NCBI RefSeq assembly: GCF_002812705.1 | Contig: NZ_CP025030.1 | Coordinates: 744,001-808,000 of the forward strand | Source: Achromobacter spanius | GTDB lineage: Bacteria; Pseudomonadota; Gammaproteobacteria; Burkholderiales; Burkholderiaceae_B | Direction: 5' to 3' | Length of the DNA: 64,000 bases | Part shown: positions 40,240 to 50,142 of the stretch, one piece after another | How the letters are laid out: each line of letters begins with the position of its first letter | Position numbering within the stretch: position 1 is the stretch's first letter | Notes under the pieces: generated by a model | What the model was told of the DNA's origin: nothing | What the model saw: only the letters and a program-made list of their open reading frames with translations | Databases searched by the model: none | Made by a program: the position numbers and the translations under genes

Positions 40240-41319
40240 ATGGACTTCGCCCCTCGAATCGTTGCCTGGCAACGCCAGCATGGCCGCCACGATCTGCCCT
40301 GGCAAAACACACGTGACCCGTATCGGATCTGGTTGTCCGAGATCATGCTGCAGCAAACGCAAGTGGCTACGGTGATTCCGTATTACGAGCGCTTCCTGCA
40401 ACGCTTTCCGAACGTGGCCGCGCTTGCCGCCGCCACGCAGGAAGATGTGATGCCTTATTGGGCGGGGCTGGGCTACTACGCCCGCGCCCGCAACCTGCAT
40501 CGCTGCGCCGTGCAGATCGCCGAAAACTGGAACGGAAGCTTTCCGCCTTCCGCCGAAGCCATCGCGACGCTGCCCGGCATCGGCCGGTCCACCGCCGCCG
40601 CCATTGCCGCCTTCGCCTATGGCGAGCGTTCACCCATTCTGGACGGCAACGTCAAGCGCGTGTTCACCCGCCACTTCGGCATCGCCGGCGACCCCGCCAA
40701 GCGCGAAGTCGAAACCCGGCTGTGGACACTGGCCGACGCACAGGTCGAGGCCGCGCCCGGCCTGGACATGGCCGCCTACACGCAAGGCCTGATGGACCTG
40801 GGCGCCACGCTATGCACGCGCGGCAAGCCCGCCTGTGAACGATGTCCCATGGCCCAGACCTGCGTCGCCCGCCGTGAAGGACGCCAGGCCGAACTGCCCA
40901 CGCCCAAGGTACGCAAGACGATTCCCGAACGCGAAACGGGTATGTTGGTGCTGCAATACCAGGGTGCATTCCTGTTGCAGCAGCGGCCCGAACCGGGCAT
41001 CTGGGGTGGGCTCTGGAGCCTGCCTGAATTCGACGTGTCGGGCGACCCCGATGCCGCTTCCCGCGCGCTGGGCCTGGAACCCGAACAACGCTTTGAACTG
41101 GCCGCCTTCGCGCACACGTTCACGCACTACCGCCTGCACATCCGCCCCTGGCTGGTGCCGGTGCGCGCGGCCAGCCTGCGCGAATCGACCTTACCCGAAC
41201 GCTGGGTGCCAGCCGACAAGCTGGCGTCGATGGCACTGCCCGCGCCGGTCAAGAAGCTATTGCAGGGGCTGGTCGACGCGGGGATGCAAGACAGTTTGTT
41301 CTCCACGACCAAGGCCTGA
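40240..41319 (+). CDS. mutY: A/G-specific adenine glycosylase MutY
   Basis: 359 residues. It removes adenine mispaired with 8-oxoguanine. The helix-hairpin-helix LPGIGRSTAAAIAAFAYGE (about 109-127) is followed by the catalytic Asp in ILDGNVKRV. The 4Fe-4S ligands are C-X6-C-X2-C-X5-C in CTRGKPACERCPMAQTC. The C-terminal NUDIX-like domain starting TGMLVLQYQGAFLLQQRPEP recognises 8-oxoG. With the MutT-like protein at 9028 the window holds two parts of the GO repair system. The start is the ATG at 40240, 172 bp from the divergent oxidoreductase start. Confidence 0.95.
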   Translation: MDFAPRIVAWQRQHGRHDLPWQNTRDPYRIWLSEIMLQQTQVATVIPYYERFLQRFPNVAALAAATQEDVMPYWAGLGYYARARNLHRCAVQIAENWNGSFPPSAEAIATLPGIGRSTAAAIAAFAYGERSPILDGNVKRVFTRHFGIAGDPAKREVETRLWTLADAQVEAAPGLDMAAYTQGLMDLGATLCTRGKPACERCPMAQTCVARREGRQAELPTPKVRKTIPERETGMLVLQYQGAFLLQQRPEPGIWGGLWSLPEFDVSGDPDAASRALGLEPEQRFELAAFAHTFTHYRLHIRPWLVPVRAASLRESTLPERWVPADKLASMALPAPVKKLLQGLVDAGMQDSLFSTTKA

Positions 41320-41373
41320 ACGGCAATCACGGCGGGCGGCTGCGGGCGACCGGCGAACCGCACCCCGCCCGCG

Positions 41374-42204
41374 CTACCGGTCTTCAGGCGCCGCCCCGCT
41401 CAACAACATCACCAGCTTCAAGTCCGGATGCGTGGCCAGCCGGAACGTGATCTGCTGAAACGCCAGCTTGCCGTCGCGCGGATGCTGGAATTCGCGCAAG
41501 CCCCCTTCGCGTTCCACCACGGCGTGGCGCGTCCACCAATGGGCGAAGACGGGGCTTTGGCGATTCAGCGTGTCCAGCAAGGCCAGCACGGCGGACTCGT
41601 CCAGATGCGCGCCCGCGTCGGCGCGAAACTCCGCCACGACGCGGCGCGCGCGCTGGTCCCAGTCGACCACCAGATCACGGGCGGCCGGGTCCAGGAAGAT
41701 GTAGCGCAGCAGGTTGGGTTCGGGGTCGCGCGTGGGCCAGTGGTCGAACAGGTCGCGCAGCGGCGCGTTACAGGCCAGCACGTTCCAGGCACGGTCCAGC
41801 ACATAGGCCGGCGCGTTGATCGCGTCCACGCATTCCTGCAAGGGGCCGGGCGCGGCGCCCGCGTCATCGCGCGCGTGTTGGGGGTCGGCGCAGTCAGCCA
41901 AATCGAACAGGTAGGCGCGTTCCGCGCGCGCCAATTGCAGCACGCCCGCAATGCGCGACCACACGGACGGCGACACCGAGACCTCGCGCCCTTGTTCGAT
42001 CCACGTGTACCAAGTGACGCTGATGCCGCACAACTGCGCGACCTCTTCGCGCCGCAGGCCAGGCGTGCGCCGCCGCATGCCTTCGGGCAGCCCGGCCATG
42101 CGCGGGGTGATGCGGGACCGCGCGCTGCGCACGAATTCGCCCAGTGCCTGGCGGCGCAGGGGCGATCCGTCTTGGGGGGCCGTGCCTTGGGGGGAAGTAG
42201 TCAT
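41374..42204 (-). CDS. XRE-family regulator with MmyB-like ligand domain
   Basis: 276 residues. The helix-turn-helix (about 22-90) reads LGEFVRSARSRITPRMAGLP then RTPGLRREEVAQLCGISVTW and YTWIEQGR. The C-terminal part (LVVDWDQRARRVVAEFRADA, FAHWWTRHAVVEREGG, HPRDGKLAFQQITFRL) is the MmyB-like ligand-binding domain. Such proteins commonly control a divergent oxidoreductase or methyltransferase gene, here the SAM methyltransferase starting 93 bp away. The start ATG at 42204 lies just before TACCAGGATAAG on the other strand; no better start exists. Confidence 0.9.
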   Translation of the reverse strand: MTTSPQGTAPQDGSPLRRQALGEFVRSARSRITPRMAGLPEGMRRRTPGLRREEVAQLCGISVTWYTWIEQGREVSVSPSVWSRIAGVLQLARAERAYLFDLADCADPQHARDDAGAAPGPLQECVDAINAPAYVLDRAWNVLACNAPLRDLFDHWPTRDPEPNLLRYIFLDPAARDLVVDWDQRARRVVAEFRADAGAHLDESAVLALLDTLNRQSPVFAHWWTRHAVVEREGGLREFQHPRDGKLAFQQITFRLATHPDLKLVMLLSGAAPEDR

Positions 42205-42297
42205 ACCAGGATAAGCAATGGACTTGTACGTGTATAAAGGCCGGCCTATCTTAGCGCCTGCACCTGACATCCCGCACAACGCCATCAAAGGAATTCC

Positions 42298-43068
42298 ATG
42301 ACCGCCAGCACCCACGACGCCGCCGTCGACCGCCAGTTCAGCCCCCGCGCCACCGCGTACCTGACCAGCGCCGTCCACGCCCAGGGCGAAGACCTGCTGC
42401 AAATGGCCGGCATCGCCCGCCAACACCCCCAGGCGCGCGTGCTGGACCTGGGCTGTGGCGGCGGCCACGTGAGCTTTCACGTGGCGCCCGAGGTCAAGGA
42501 CGTGACCGCCTACGACCTGTCCCAGCAAATGTTGGACGTGGTGGCGGGCGAAGCCGCCAAGCGCAGCCTGGCCAACCTGGCCACGCGCCAGGGCAAGGCC
42601 GAATACCTGCCCTTTGCGGATGGCGAGTTCGACCTGGTGATGTCGCGCTATTCCACGCACCACTGGCAAGACGCCGGCCGGGGCCTGCGCGAAGCGTTTC
42701 GCGTGCTCAAGCCCGGCGGCATCGCCGTGTTTGCCGACGTGGTGTCGCCCGGCGAGCCGCTGCTGGACACCTGGCTGCAAACGATAGAAGTGCTGCGCGA
42801 CACGTCCCACGTGCGTGACTACTCGGTGGCCGAATGGACGCGCATGCTGACCGAGGCCGGCTTCACGTTGCAGGGCCTGTCACCGCGCCGCCTGCCGCTG
42901 GAATTCCAGACCTGGGTCACGCGCATGCGCACCCCGGACACGCTGGTGGCGGCGCTGCGCCATATGTTCAGCATTGCGCCTGATGTGGTGCGCGCGCATT
43001 TCGACGTGCAAGAGGACGGCTCGTTCACCAGCGATACGGCCACGATCGTGGTGAAGAAGCCGGGCTGA
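42298..43068 (+). CDS. Class I SAM-dependent methyltransferase
   Basis: 256 residues. Motif I VLDLGCGGGHVSFHVA (about 46-61), acidic loop DVTAYDLSQQML, motif III EFDLVMSRYSTHHWQDAG and LKPGGIAVFADVV show a UbiE/Methyltransf_11-type small-molecule methyltransferase. The substrate is not known. It has a good ribosome site (AAAGGAATTCC). Divergent from the XRE/MmyB-like gene, which is its probable regulator; an AT-rich stretch (GTGTATAAAG) and a GGCCGGCC palindrome lie between them. It is not followed by other genes on its strand. Confidence 0.9.
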   Translation: MTASTHDAAVDRQFSPRATAYLTSAVHAQGEDLLQMAGIARQHPQARVLDLGCGGGHVSFHVAPEVKDVTAYDLSQQMLDVVAGEAAKRSLANLATRQGKAEYLPFADGEFDLVMSRYSTHHWQDAGRGLREAFRVLKPGGIAVFADVVSPGEPLLDTWLQTIEVLRDTSHVRDYSVAEWTRMLTEAGFTLQGLSPRRLPLEFQTWVTRMRTPDTLVAALRHMFSIAPDVVRAHFDVQEDGSFTSDTATIVVKKPG

Positions 43069-43125
43069 TTCACGCCAGCGCCAGGCGATGTCCGGGATGG
43101 GCGCCGGGCTGACGGCCACGGCAAC

Positions 43126-44673
43126 TCACGCCAGCGCACCGTTCAGCGCCCCGCCCACTCCCTGGCTGCGTAGCGCGTGCGCCGCTTGCGACACCGCCCG
43201 TACAAAACGCGGGTCCGCACCCAGGTCGCCGAACACCGCAGCCAGCCCGGTCAGCGTTTCCGTCCAGGCCAGCATGGCGGCCGGCACCGGGCCGCCGCGT
43301 TCAGCGGCAAGTTCCGCTTGCGCGTAGCGTTGCGCTAGCTCGGCGGCCATGGGGTCCTGGATGTCGTAGCGCAGCCCAGCCTCGTCAACGCCGCGCAGGA
43401 AATGCAGCCACGCGGCCACCGCCAGCGCCAGCTTGCCAATCGGCAAATCCGCCGCCAACCGTGCTCGCACCGTGTCCAGCAGGCGCTGCGGCAGCTTCTG
43501 CGAACCGTCCATCGCAATCTGTCTGGTCTGGTGCTTTAACGCCGGGTTCTCAAAACGCTGCAACAACCTTTGCTGATAGCGCGCCAGGTCCAGGCCTGGC
43601 AAGGGCGGCAATGTCGGCACGATTTCATCCTGCATCAGCGCCGCCAGATAGGCTTTCAACGCGGGCTGCGCCATCGCTTCGTCCACCGTTGCCCAGCCCG
43701 CCATCACCGACAAATACGCCAGCGCCGAATGCACGCCGTTGACGGTGCGCAGCTTCAAGGTTTCAAACGGCGCGGCCTCGGCCACGAAGCGCGCGCCGCC
43801 CGAGGCCCAGTCCGGGCGGCCGGCCGCGAACTGATCTTCCACCACCCATTCCAGATAGGGCTCGCCCAGCACCGGCCAGGCATCGTGCAGGCCCAGCGTC
43901 CGCGCCACGTCGCGCCGGTCCTGATCGGTAGTGCGCGGCACGATGCGGTCCACCATTGAGCACGGGAACGTGCACAACGTTTCGATCCACGTCGCCAGCG
44001 CCGGGTCCACCTGCCGCGCAAACGCCAGCACCATGCCGCGCAGCAGATGCCCATTGCTGGGCAGGTTGTCCAGCGACATCAGCGTGATCGGGCCCTGCCC
44101 CGCCGCGCGCCGTTGCTGCAAGCCGCGCACCAGAGAGCCGATGGTGCTGCGCGGCGCCTGCGCTTGTGCCAGGTCATGCACGATGTCGGGGTGTTGCAGG
44201 TTCAAGCGGCCGCTGGCCGGGTCGTGGCAATAGCCTTTTTCCGTCACGGTCACGCTGACGATGCGCGTGTCCGCGTGCGCAATGCGCGCCAGTACGGCTT
44301 GCGGATCTTCCGGCGCAACCAGCATTTCAAGCAGGCAGCCGATGACCGTTGCCTGCTGTTGCTCGCGACCGTTCGCGTCGGCGCTGCGCAGCGCCAAGGT
44401 GTACAGGCCCGCTTGCGGCGCCAGCGCATCGCGCGTGTCGGCCTGCCGCAAGGACACGCCGCAAATGCCCCAGGCGAGGTCCGCGCCCCCGCTCGCATGC
44501 AGCGCCGCTTCGTTGACCGCCGCCAGATGCGCGCGCGCGAACGCGCCCAGGCCCAGATGCACGATGCCCACGCGCAAGGCGTCGCGGTCATATGCCGGCC
44601 GCGCCACCTCCAAGGGCAACGCGGCAAGATGCGCGGGCGTCAGGCGCGCGACATCGGCCGCTACCAGTTCCAT
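43126..44673 (-). CDS. Mannitol dehydrogenase-family oxidoreductase (D-mannonate/fructuronate type)
   Basis: 515-residue NAD(P)-dependent long-chain dehydrogenase of the MDH/UxuB family. The nucleotide-binding part has [20 protein letters not shown] (about 35-54). The catalytic region reads [20 protein letters not shown], with the Lys and the conserved Asn/His of polyol dehydrogenases. It interconverts D-fructuronate and D-mannonate in UxuB-type members. Last gene of the sugar-acid operon, overlapping the mannonate dehydratase by 13 bp, which supports D-mannonate as its product. Mannitol or altronate activity cannot be excluded from sequence. Confidence 0.88.
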   Translation of the reverse strand: MELVAADVARLTPAHLAALPLEVARPAYDRDALRVGIVHLGLGAFARAHLAAVNEAALHASGGADLAWGICGVSLRQADTRDALAPQAGLYTLALRSADANGREQQQATVIGCLLEMLVAPEDPQAVLARIAHADTRIVSVTVTEKGYCHDPASGRLNLQHPDIVHDLAQAQAPRSTIGSLVRGLQQRRAAGQGPITLMSLDNLPSNGHLLRGMVLAFARQVDPALATWIETLCTFPCSMVDRIVPRTTDQDRRDVARTLGLHDAWPVLGEPYLEWVVEDQFAAGRPDWASGGARFVAEAAPFETLKLRTVNGVHSALAYLSVMAGWATVDEAMAQPALKAYLAALMQDEIVPTLPPLPGLDLARYQQRLLQRFENPALKHQTRQIAMDGSQKLPQRLLDTVRARLAADLPIGKLALAVAAWLHFLRGVDEAGLRYDIQDPMAAELAQRYAQAELAAERGGPVPAAMLAWTETLTGLAAVFGDLGADPRFVRAVSQAAHALRSQGVGGALNGALA

Positions 44674-45872
44674 AGCGTGCCGTCCTGCTGCAAGCGATTC
44701 ACCGGCAGGTAGGCGCGCTTGTACGGGTACTTGGCGGCCAGTGCTTCGTTGATGTCGACGCCGTGGCCCGGCACATCGCCCGGGTACAGCATGCCTTGGT
44801 CGAACGTGTAGGCATGCGGGAACACGGCGTCGGTCTCTTCCGTGTGGCGCATGTATTCCTGGATGCCGAAGTTGGGCACCCACAGGTCAAAGTGCAGCGC
44901 AGCGCCCATGCAGACGGGCGACAGGTCGGTGGCGCCGTGGCAGCCGGTGCGCACCTGATACAGCGAGGCCAGGTCCGCGATACGGCGCAGGTGCGTGATG
45001 CCGCCCGCGTGCACCACGGTGGTCCGGATGTAGTCGATCAACTGGTTCTGCACCAGGTCCTTGCAGTCCCAGATGGAATTGAAGATCTCGCCCACGGCCA
45101 GCGGCGTGGTGGTGTGCTGCCGGATCAGGCGGAAGGCATCCTGGTTCTCGGCCGGCGTGGCGTCTTCCATCCAGAACAGGTTGTAGGGTTCCAGCGACTT
45201 GCCCAGCCGCCCGGCTTCGATCGGCGTCAGGCGGTGATGCACGTCGTGCAGCAGATGGTGCTCGAAACCCAGCTTGTCGCGGATGCGGTCGAATAGCTGC
45301 GGCGTGTGGCGCAGGTACTTTTCGGTGGACCAGTCGTGTTCGCTGGGCAGGTCGGCGTCGGCGGGTTCGTAGAACAGGTTGCCGCGCCCCACGCCATAAA
45401 CCTTGTCCAGCCCCGGCACGCCGCTTTGCGCGCGGATGGCGCGGTAGCCCATGTCGGCATAGCGCAGCACTTCATCCACGGTGTGCTCGATGTCCGAGCC
45501 ATTGGCGTGCCCGTAGACCATGACGCCGCTGCGGCTCTTGCCACCCAGCAACTGATATAGCGGCATGCCCGCCGCCTTGGCCTTCAGGTCCCACAGCGCG
45601 GTGTCCACGGCGGCAATCGCCGTCATGGTGACAGGTCCGCGCCGCCAATAGGCGCCTTTGTACAGGTACTGCCAGATGTCCTCGATCTGGTGCGCGTCGC
45701 GCCCGATCAGGCAGGGAATCACGTGTTCAGTCAGATAGGCCGACACCGCCAGTTCGCGCCCGTTCAAGGTGGCGTCGCCGATGCCGGTCAGGCCCTGGTC
45801 GGTTTCAATTTTCAAGGTGACGAAATTGCGTCCCGGCGAACAAACGATCACGCGAGCATTCGTAATTTTCAT
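44661..45872 (-). CDS. manD: D-mannonate dehydratase of the enolase superfamily (ManD/RspA)
   Basis: 403 residues. It dehydrates D-mannonate (some members D-gluconate) to 2-keto-3-deoxygluconate, with Mg2+. [20 protein letters not shown] is the capping N-terminus. [31 protein letters not shown] with the metal-binding Asp and adjacent His, [21 protein letters not shown] and [19 protein letters not shown] follow the ManD pattern. Whether it is a high-efficiency or a low-efficiency member cannot be read with confidence. Pairing with a zinc dehydrogenase and an MDH-family enzyme resembles rspA-rspB clusters. The start is ATG at 45872, 34 bp after the ABC ATPase. Confidence 0.9.
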   Translation of the reverse strand: MKITNARVIVCSPGRNFVTLKIETDQGLTGIGDATLNGRELAVSAYLTEHVIPCLIGRDAHQIEDIWQYLYKGAYWRRGPVTMTAIAAVDTALWDLKAKAAGMPLYQLLGGKSRSGVMVYGHANGSDIEHTVDEVLRYADMGYRAIRAQSGVPGLDKVYGVGRGNLFYEPADADLPSEHDWSTEKYLRHTPQLFDRIRDKLGFEHHLLHDVHHRLTPIEAGRLGKSLEPYNLFWMEDATPAENQDAFRLIRQHTTTPLAVGEIFNSIWDCKDLVQNQLIDYIRTTVVHAGGITHLRRIADLASLYQVRTGCHGATDLSPVCMGAALHFDLWVPNFGIQEYMRHTEETDAVFPHAYTFDQGMLYPGDVPGHGVDINEALAAKYPYKRAYLPVNRLQQDGTLWNW

Positions 45873-45906
45873 TTTGGTTTTCCGAGTAGACGGGAAAAGA
45901 GGCGGC

Positions 45907-46725
45907 CTAGCCTTCCCAGCCCAGGTGGCTGAGGAAGTCCCGGGTGCGGGCGACTTGCGGGTTATCGAAAATCTGCGTGGGCGGGCCTTGTTCAAGGATG
46001 GCGCCGTTCTCGAACACCACCACCCAATTGGCCACGCGCCGGGCAAAGCTCATTTCATGCGTCACAACGATCATCGTCATGCCTTCCTGCGCCAGCTTCT
46101 TCATCACGTTCAGCACTTCGCCCACGGTTTCGGGATCCAGCGCCGACGTGGGCTCATCGAACAGCATCACTTCGGGCTCCATCGCCAGCGCGCGCGCAAT
46201 CGCCACGCGCTGCTGCTGCCCACCCGACAGATTGGCGGGAAAGCTGCCGGCCTTGGCCGCCAGCCCCACCTTTTCCAGCAGCGCCATGGCGCGGGCGCGG
46301 GCAGCCTCGGGCGACATGCCCAGCACCGTAATGGGGCCCATCGCCACGTTGTCCAGCGCCGACTTGTGCGGAAACAGCTCAAAGCTCTGGAACACCATGC
46401 CCATCCGCTGGCGCACCCGGCGCACGTCGGATTCCGATTCGGGCAGCGCCACGCCGTCCAGCAGCACACGGCCACCATCCAGCTTTTCCAGCGCGTTAGT
46501 GCAACGCAGCAGGGTCGACTTGCCCGAGCCGGACGGCCCGATCAGGCACATCACTTCGCCCTTGTTCACTTGCAGCGACACGTCGCTCAGCGCGACGAAA
46601 TCGCCGTAGACCTTGCGCACGTGTTCATAGACCAGCACAGGCGGCTGGTCCGCGCCCTTGCGCGCGGCGGCGGAAGCGGCGGCGCCTGCCACGGCCGGCG
46701 CGTGTTCCAGGATCATGTCGTTCAT
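45907..46725 (-). CDS. Polar amino acid-type ABC transporter ATPase
   Basis: 272 residues. Walker [14 protein letters not shown] (about 59-71), signature [20 protein letters not shown] and Walker [15 protein letters not shown] are of GlnQ/HisP type, normally energising import of polar amino acids or opines. An extra N-terminal 25 residues rich in Ala precede the domain. Overlaps the upstream permease by 4 bp. Placement within a sugar-acid operon implies an acidic sugar or sugar-acid substrate rather than an amino acid, which is inferred from context only. Confidence 0.92.
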   Translation of the reverse strand: MNDMILEHAPAVAGAAASAAARKGADQPPVLVYEHVRKVYGDFVALSDVSLQVNKGEVMCLIGPSGSGKSTLLRCTNALEKLDGGRVLLDGVALPESESDVRRVRQRMGMVFQSFELFPHKSALDNVAMGPITVLGMSPEAARARAMALLEKVGLAAKAGSFPANLSGGQQQRVAIARALAMEPEVMLFDEPTSALDPETVGEVLNVMKKLAQEGMTMIVVTHEMSFARRVANWVVVFENGAILEQGPPTQIFDNPQVARTRDFLSHLGWEG

Positions 46726-47381
46726 TCCTTGACTCCGTATTTGCGATGGACCCAGTCAACCAGCTTGGCTTGCGGATAGCCCATCAGCCAATAGATCACC
46801 GCCATCGCGGTCAGCATTTCCAGCACGCGAAAGCTCTGCGCGCGCACTTGCATCGAGGCGTACGCCAGTTCGCTGACCGCGATCACCGACACCAGCGACG
46901 TATCCTTGAACAGCGAAATCCAGGTGCTGGCCAGCACCGGCAGGATGCGCCGCCCGGCCTGCGGGATCAGCACCTTGAACATCGCCTGGTGGCGCGACAT
47001 GCCCATCGCCAGCGCGGCTTCCATCTGGCCCTTGCGGATGGAGTTGATGCCGGCGCGAAACGTTTCCGAGTTGTAGGCGGACACGTTCAGCACCAGCGCG
47101 ACCAGCGCGGTGGTCACCGCCGAGAACTGCACATCCAGCGCCATCGGCATGACGTAGAACGCCCAATAGATCACCAGGATCAGCGGCAGGTTGCGAAAGA
47201 ACTCCACGATGGCCACCGCGATGCCGTTGGCGACACGGTTGGACGACAGCCGCATCAGCGCCAGCACGATGCCACCCGGCACGGCCAGCACCATCGTCAC
47301 CACCGTCAACATGATGGTCATCGCCGCGCCTTGCAGCAGCAGGTTGCGCGAATCCCAGATGATTCCCCAGTCCAGATTCAT
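46722..47381 (-). CDS. Polar amino acid-type ABC permease, second of pair
   Basis: 219-residue inner-membrane protein with about 5 helices. VALVLNVSAYNSETFRAGIN and MEAALAMGMSRHQAMFKVLI form the EAA coupling loop region of HisM/GlnP permeases. Its ends overlap the other permease (ATGA) and the ATPase (ATGA), so the three are tightly coupled. Forms a heterodimer with the 221-residue permease encoded upstream. Confidence 0.92.
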   Translation of the reverse strand: MNLDWGIIWDSRNLLLQGAAMTIMLTVVTMVLAVPGGIVLALMRLSSNRVANGIAVAIVEFFRNLPLILVIYWAFYVMPMALDVQFSAVTTALVALVLNVSAYNSETFRAGINSIRKGQMEAALAMGMSRHQAMFKVLIPQAGRRILPVLASTWISLFKDTSLVSVIAVSELAYASMQVRAQSFRVLEMLTAMAVIYWLMGYPQAKLVDWVHRKYGVKE

Positions 47382-48043
47382 GACCGCCCCAGGTGTGCAT
47401 AGCGTTGATAAAGACGATCCACCCCGCGCGTGACCGGGAACAGAATCACGAAGTACGCGATGATCACCGCCGTGAACACTTCAATGGGCCGGTAGCTCTG
47501 GCCCGCGATCGTCTCTGCCTTGTGCATGAGTTCCGGCACCGCGATCACGGTGGCGATCGCCGTGTCCTTGATGGCCACCGTCAGCACCGACCCGAAGGCC
47601 GGCAACATGCGAATAGTGGCCTGCGGCAGAATGATCTTGCGCAGCGCCTGCGCGCGCGACATGCCCAGCGCCAGCCCCGCGCGCATCTGCCCCGGCCGCA
47701 CCGATTCAATGCCGGCGCGTATCACCTCGGCCGAATAGGCCGCGATGTGCAGCGTCAGCGCCACCAGCGCCGCCCAGAACGGCGCGAAGTTCACGCCGGC
47801 CAGCAAGGGGAACGCGAAGTAGATCCACACCAGCACCACCAGTACGGGTATGGCGCGCATGCTGTCGATGTAAAACACCAGCGCCACGCGCAGCCAGCGC
47901 GGCCCATACAGGCGTAACAGGGCAATCACCAGGCCCAGCAGAATGCTGGATATCGCGGTGATGGTGCTGAGCGCGACGGTGATTCCCAGGCCGCCAGCAA
48001 AGAATCGCCAGTTGTCGACGATGGGGGAAAAATCGAGATCCAT
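47378..48043 (-). CDS. Polar amino acid-type ABC permease, first of pair
   Basis: 221 residues, about 5 predicted helices. ALVALTLHIAAYSAEVIRAG followed by MRAGLALGMSRAQALRKIIL is the EAA loop. NWRFFAGGLGITVALSTITA is the usual N-terminal helix of the PAAT permease family. Paralogue of the next gene. Lies 41 bp after the zinc dehydrogenase. Confidence 0.92.
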   Translation of the reverse strand: MDLDFSPIVDNWRFFAGGLGITVALSTITAISSILLGLVIALLRLYGPRWLRVALVFYIDSMRAIPVLVVLVWIYFAFPLLAGVNFAPFWAALVALTLHIAAYSAEVIRAGIESVRPGQMRAGLALGMSRAQALRKIILPQATIRMLPAFGSVLTVAIKDTAIATVIAVPELMHKAETIAGQSYRPIEVFTAVIIAYFVILFPVTRGVDRLYQRYAHLGRS

Positions 48044-48084
48044 GGAACCTCCGTGGGATCAGGACGCAAAGGACGCGCGGCGCC

Positions 48085-49122
48085 TCAGAACGTCACCATC
48101 ACTTTCATTGCCTGATGCCGGTCGGCCGCCAGCGCGAACGCGGCATGCACGTTCTGCACCGGCACCGCCGCCGTCAACAGGGGCGACACGTCCAGCACGC
48201 CACGGCTCAGGTAATCCACGGCCCAGGCGTATTCGTCGACAAAGCGGAAGCTGCCGATCACCGACAGGCTCTTGACCATGATCTGGTTGAAGGGGCACTG
48301 TTCGCTGCTGCCATTCAAGGTGCCCACGGTGACGATCACGCCGCGCGGGCGCGTGGCGCGTATGCAGTTGGCCAGCCCGGCGTAATTGCCCGACGCTTCG
48401 AAGCACACGTCGATGGTGCCCTTGCCCGCCGCCAGCGCATCGATGGCGGCGGGGTCGGTGGCGGCGTTGATGGTGCGGGTGGCGCCCACGCGCGCGCAGG
48501 TGGCCAGCGTTTCGTCCACGATGTCCACCACCGTCACCTGGCTGGCGCCCGCCAGCCGCGCCGCCATCAAGGTCAGCGCGCCGATGGGGCCGGCGCCCAC
48601 CACCATCACCGACTTGCCCAGCAGGCTGCCGGCACTGCGCACCGCGTGCAGCGCCACGGCCAGCGGTTCGCCAAAGGCGGCCAGTTCGAACGACAGGCCG
48701 TCTGGCACCGGCAGGCACTGCCTGGCCTCTACCACTACCTGCTCGCGCATTGCGCCCTGCATGTGCGGATACTTGCTGGCGCTGCCAAAAAAATGCACTG
48801 CTTCGCAATGGTTGGAATCGCCCTGGCGGCAATAGCGGCACACGCCGCAGGTGCGCGCGGGGTCCAGCGCCACGCGGTCGCCCGGCTTGACGCTGGTAAC
48901 GGCCGCGCCCACCTCCAGCACCTGGCCGGCCGCCTCGTGCCCCGGCGTCAGCGGTTCGCGGATGACGAAGTCGCCCACCTTGCCGTGTCGGTAGTAATGC
49001 AGGTCGGACCCGCAGATGCCCACGGCCTTGATGCCCACCCGCACCTGTGTCGCGCCCAACGGCTCGGGCGCCTGTTCGGTCAGGCGCAGGTCCTGGGCCC
49101 CGTGAATCGCGCAATTCAACAT
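48085..49122 (-). CDS. Zinc-dependent L-idonate/L-gulonate 5-dehydrogenase type (MDR family)
   Basis: 345 residues. Catalytic zinc ligands lie in AVGICGSDLHYYRHG (about 35-49) and GHEAAG. The structural zinc site is CGVCRYCRQGDSNHC with four Cys. The Rossmann motif is VVGAGPIGALTLMAARLAGA. The RxxHxxYYxxG start region and VHFFGSASKYPHMQGAM are found in L-idonate 5-dehydrogenases (IdnD) and RspB. In clusters with ManD and an MDH-family enzyme, RspB-type proteins oxidise L-gulonate to D-fructuronate; L-idonate to 5-ketogluconate is the other known reaction. No 5-ketogluconate reductase (idnO) is adjacent, which favours L-gulonate. Confidence 0.88.
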   Translation of the reverse strand: MLNCAIHGAQDLRLTEQAPEPLGATQVRVGIKAVGICGSDLHYYRHGKVGDFVIREPLTPGHEAAGQVLEVGAAVTSVKPGDRVALDPARTCGVCRYCRQGDSNHCEAVHFFGSASKYPHMQGAMREQVVVEARQCLPVPDGLSFELAAFGEPLAVALHAVRSAGSLLGKSVMVVGAGPIGALTLMAARLAGASQVTVVDIVDETLATCARVGATRTINAATDPAAIDALAAGKGTIDVCFEASGNYAGLANCIRATRPRGVIVTVGTLNGSSEQCPFNQIMVKSLSVIGSFRFVDEYAWAVDYLSRGVLDVSPLLTAAVPVQNVHAAFALAADRHQAMKVMVTF

Positions 49123-49132
49123 GGTTGTGTGC

Positions 49133-49981
49133 TCACTTCAGGGTTTGCGTCATGCGGCGTTCTTCGGCCGCCAGCTCGGGGTGCAGGCGCGCTTCCACCT
49201 TGCGCAGCCAGTCCAGATAGACGGGCTGATTCTTCGCCACGCCCATGCCGGCCTTGATTTCGAAGATCTTGCTGTCCTGGCAATCGTTTTCCTTCGGGAA
49301 CACGGCCAGGCCCTTCACCTTCTTGCTGATGTTGGGCCACAGCATGCGGTTCAGCGGCGCCACATCGGAACGGCCGGCCAACACTTCTTCAATGGGCGCG
49401 ACCGAACCCGAATTGGTCACGCCGCGCAGGCGGGCCTTTGAAAAATGTTCCCGTACCAGCGGCTCTTCGCCCGCGCCCGAGAAATACGCCATCGTGATGC
49501 CGGGCTGGTTGAAATCCTCGACCTTGGTGGCGCTGGTGAACTTGGGGTTGGACGCCAGGCCGAACATGCACACGCTGGTGCTTGAGAACGTCACGAAGTC
49601 GATGATCTTGGCGCGTTCGGCGTTCTCGTTCAGCGGCCCGATCATGATGTCCATCTGGTTGGCGATCAGCGCGGGGACCTTGGTTTCATGGCTGACCTGC
49701 ACGGGCACGACCTTCACGCCCAGCAACTGCGCGAATTCCTTGCCCAGCGTCCACGACGATCCCATCCACGGCTCGCCAGATCCGCTGGTGTTCTGCACCA
49801 GCCACGGCGGGTTGTTGACCACGCCGACGCGCAGCACGCCCGCTTTGCGGATAGCGTCCACGCGGGCGCTTTCGCCGGGCGCGGGCGGGGTCTGCGCCTG
49901 GGCGGACCCCGCACCCGCCAGCATCGCGGCGGTCAGGAAGAAGCGGGCAGCGCGGTGGCGCGAAGGGAAGCGGGACAGCAT
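49133..49981 (-). CDS. PAAT-type periplasmic binding protein, paralogue B
   Basis: 282 residues. The signal peptide ends in MLAGAGSAQAQ, with the mature part starting TPPAPGESARVDAIRKAGVL. It has the SBP_bac_3 fold. Two Cys pairs are possible (SVCMFGL and ENDCQDS). Parallel segments with the upstream paralogue (RVDAIRKAG, VSHETKVPALIANQMDIMIG versus VSHETKVPVLAANQVDMTIS, NSGSVAPIEEVL versus NSGATAPIEEIM) show a tandem duplication. Such proteins capture ligand for the permease pair encoded downstream. 10 bp before the zinc dehydrogenase start. Confidence 0.9.
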   Translation of the reverse strand: MLSRFPSRHRAARFFLTAAMLAGAGSAQAQTPPAPGESARVDAIRKAGVLRVGVVNNPPWLVQNTSGSGEPWMGSSWTLGKEFAQLLGVKVVPVQVSHETKVPALIANQMDIMIGPLNENAERAKIIDFVTFSSTSVCMFGLASNPKFTSATKVEDFNQPGITMAYFSGAGEEPLVREHFSKARLRGVTNSGSVAPIEEVLAGRSDVAPLNRMLWPNISKKVKGLAVFPKENDCQDSKIFEIKAGMGVAKNQPVYLDWLRKVEARLHPELAAEERRMTQTLK

Positions 49982-50142
49982 GCAAAGTCTCCTTGATGAA
50001 CATCGAAATCCGGGGATTCCCGCCGCGTTCGCCCGGAGGCGGCGCGTCGGGTACCGGCGCGCGCAGGCGCCGGCGGATTCGCCAGATGCGCACGCGCCAC
50101 GCGCGTGCGGAAAAGTGATCGTTTGGAATGCGGCCGAGCGGC

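Noticed and set aside
41320..41373. GC-rich inverted repeat between convergent mutY and the XRE gene as a terminator
   Set aside because: GCGGGCGG/CCGCCCGC can pair, but there is no T-run on either strand and the loop is long.
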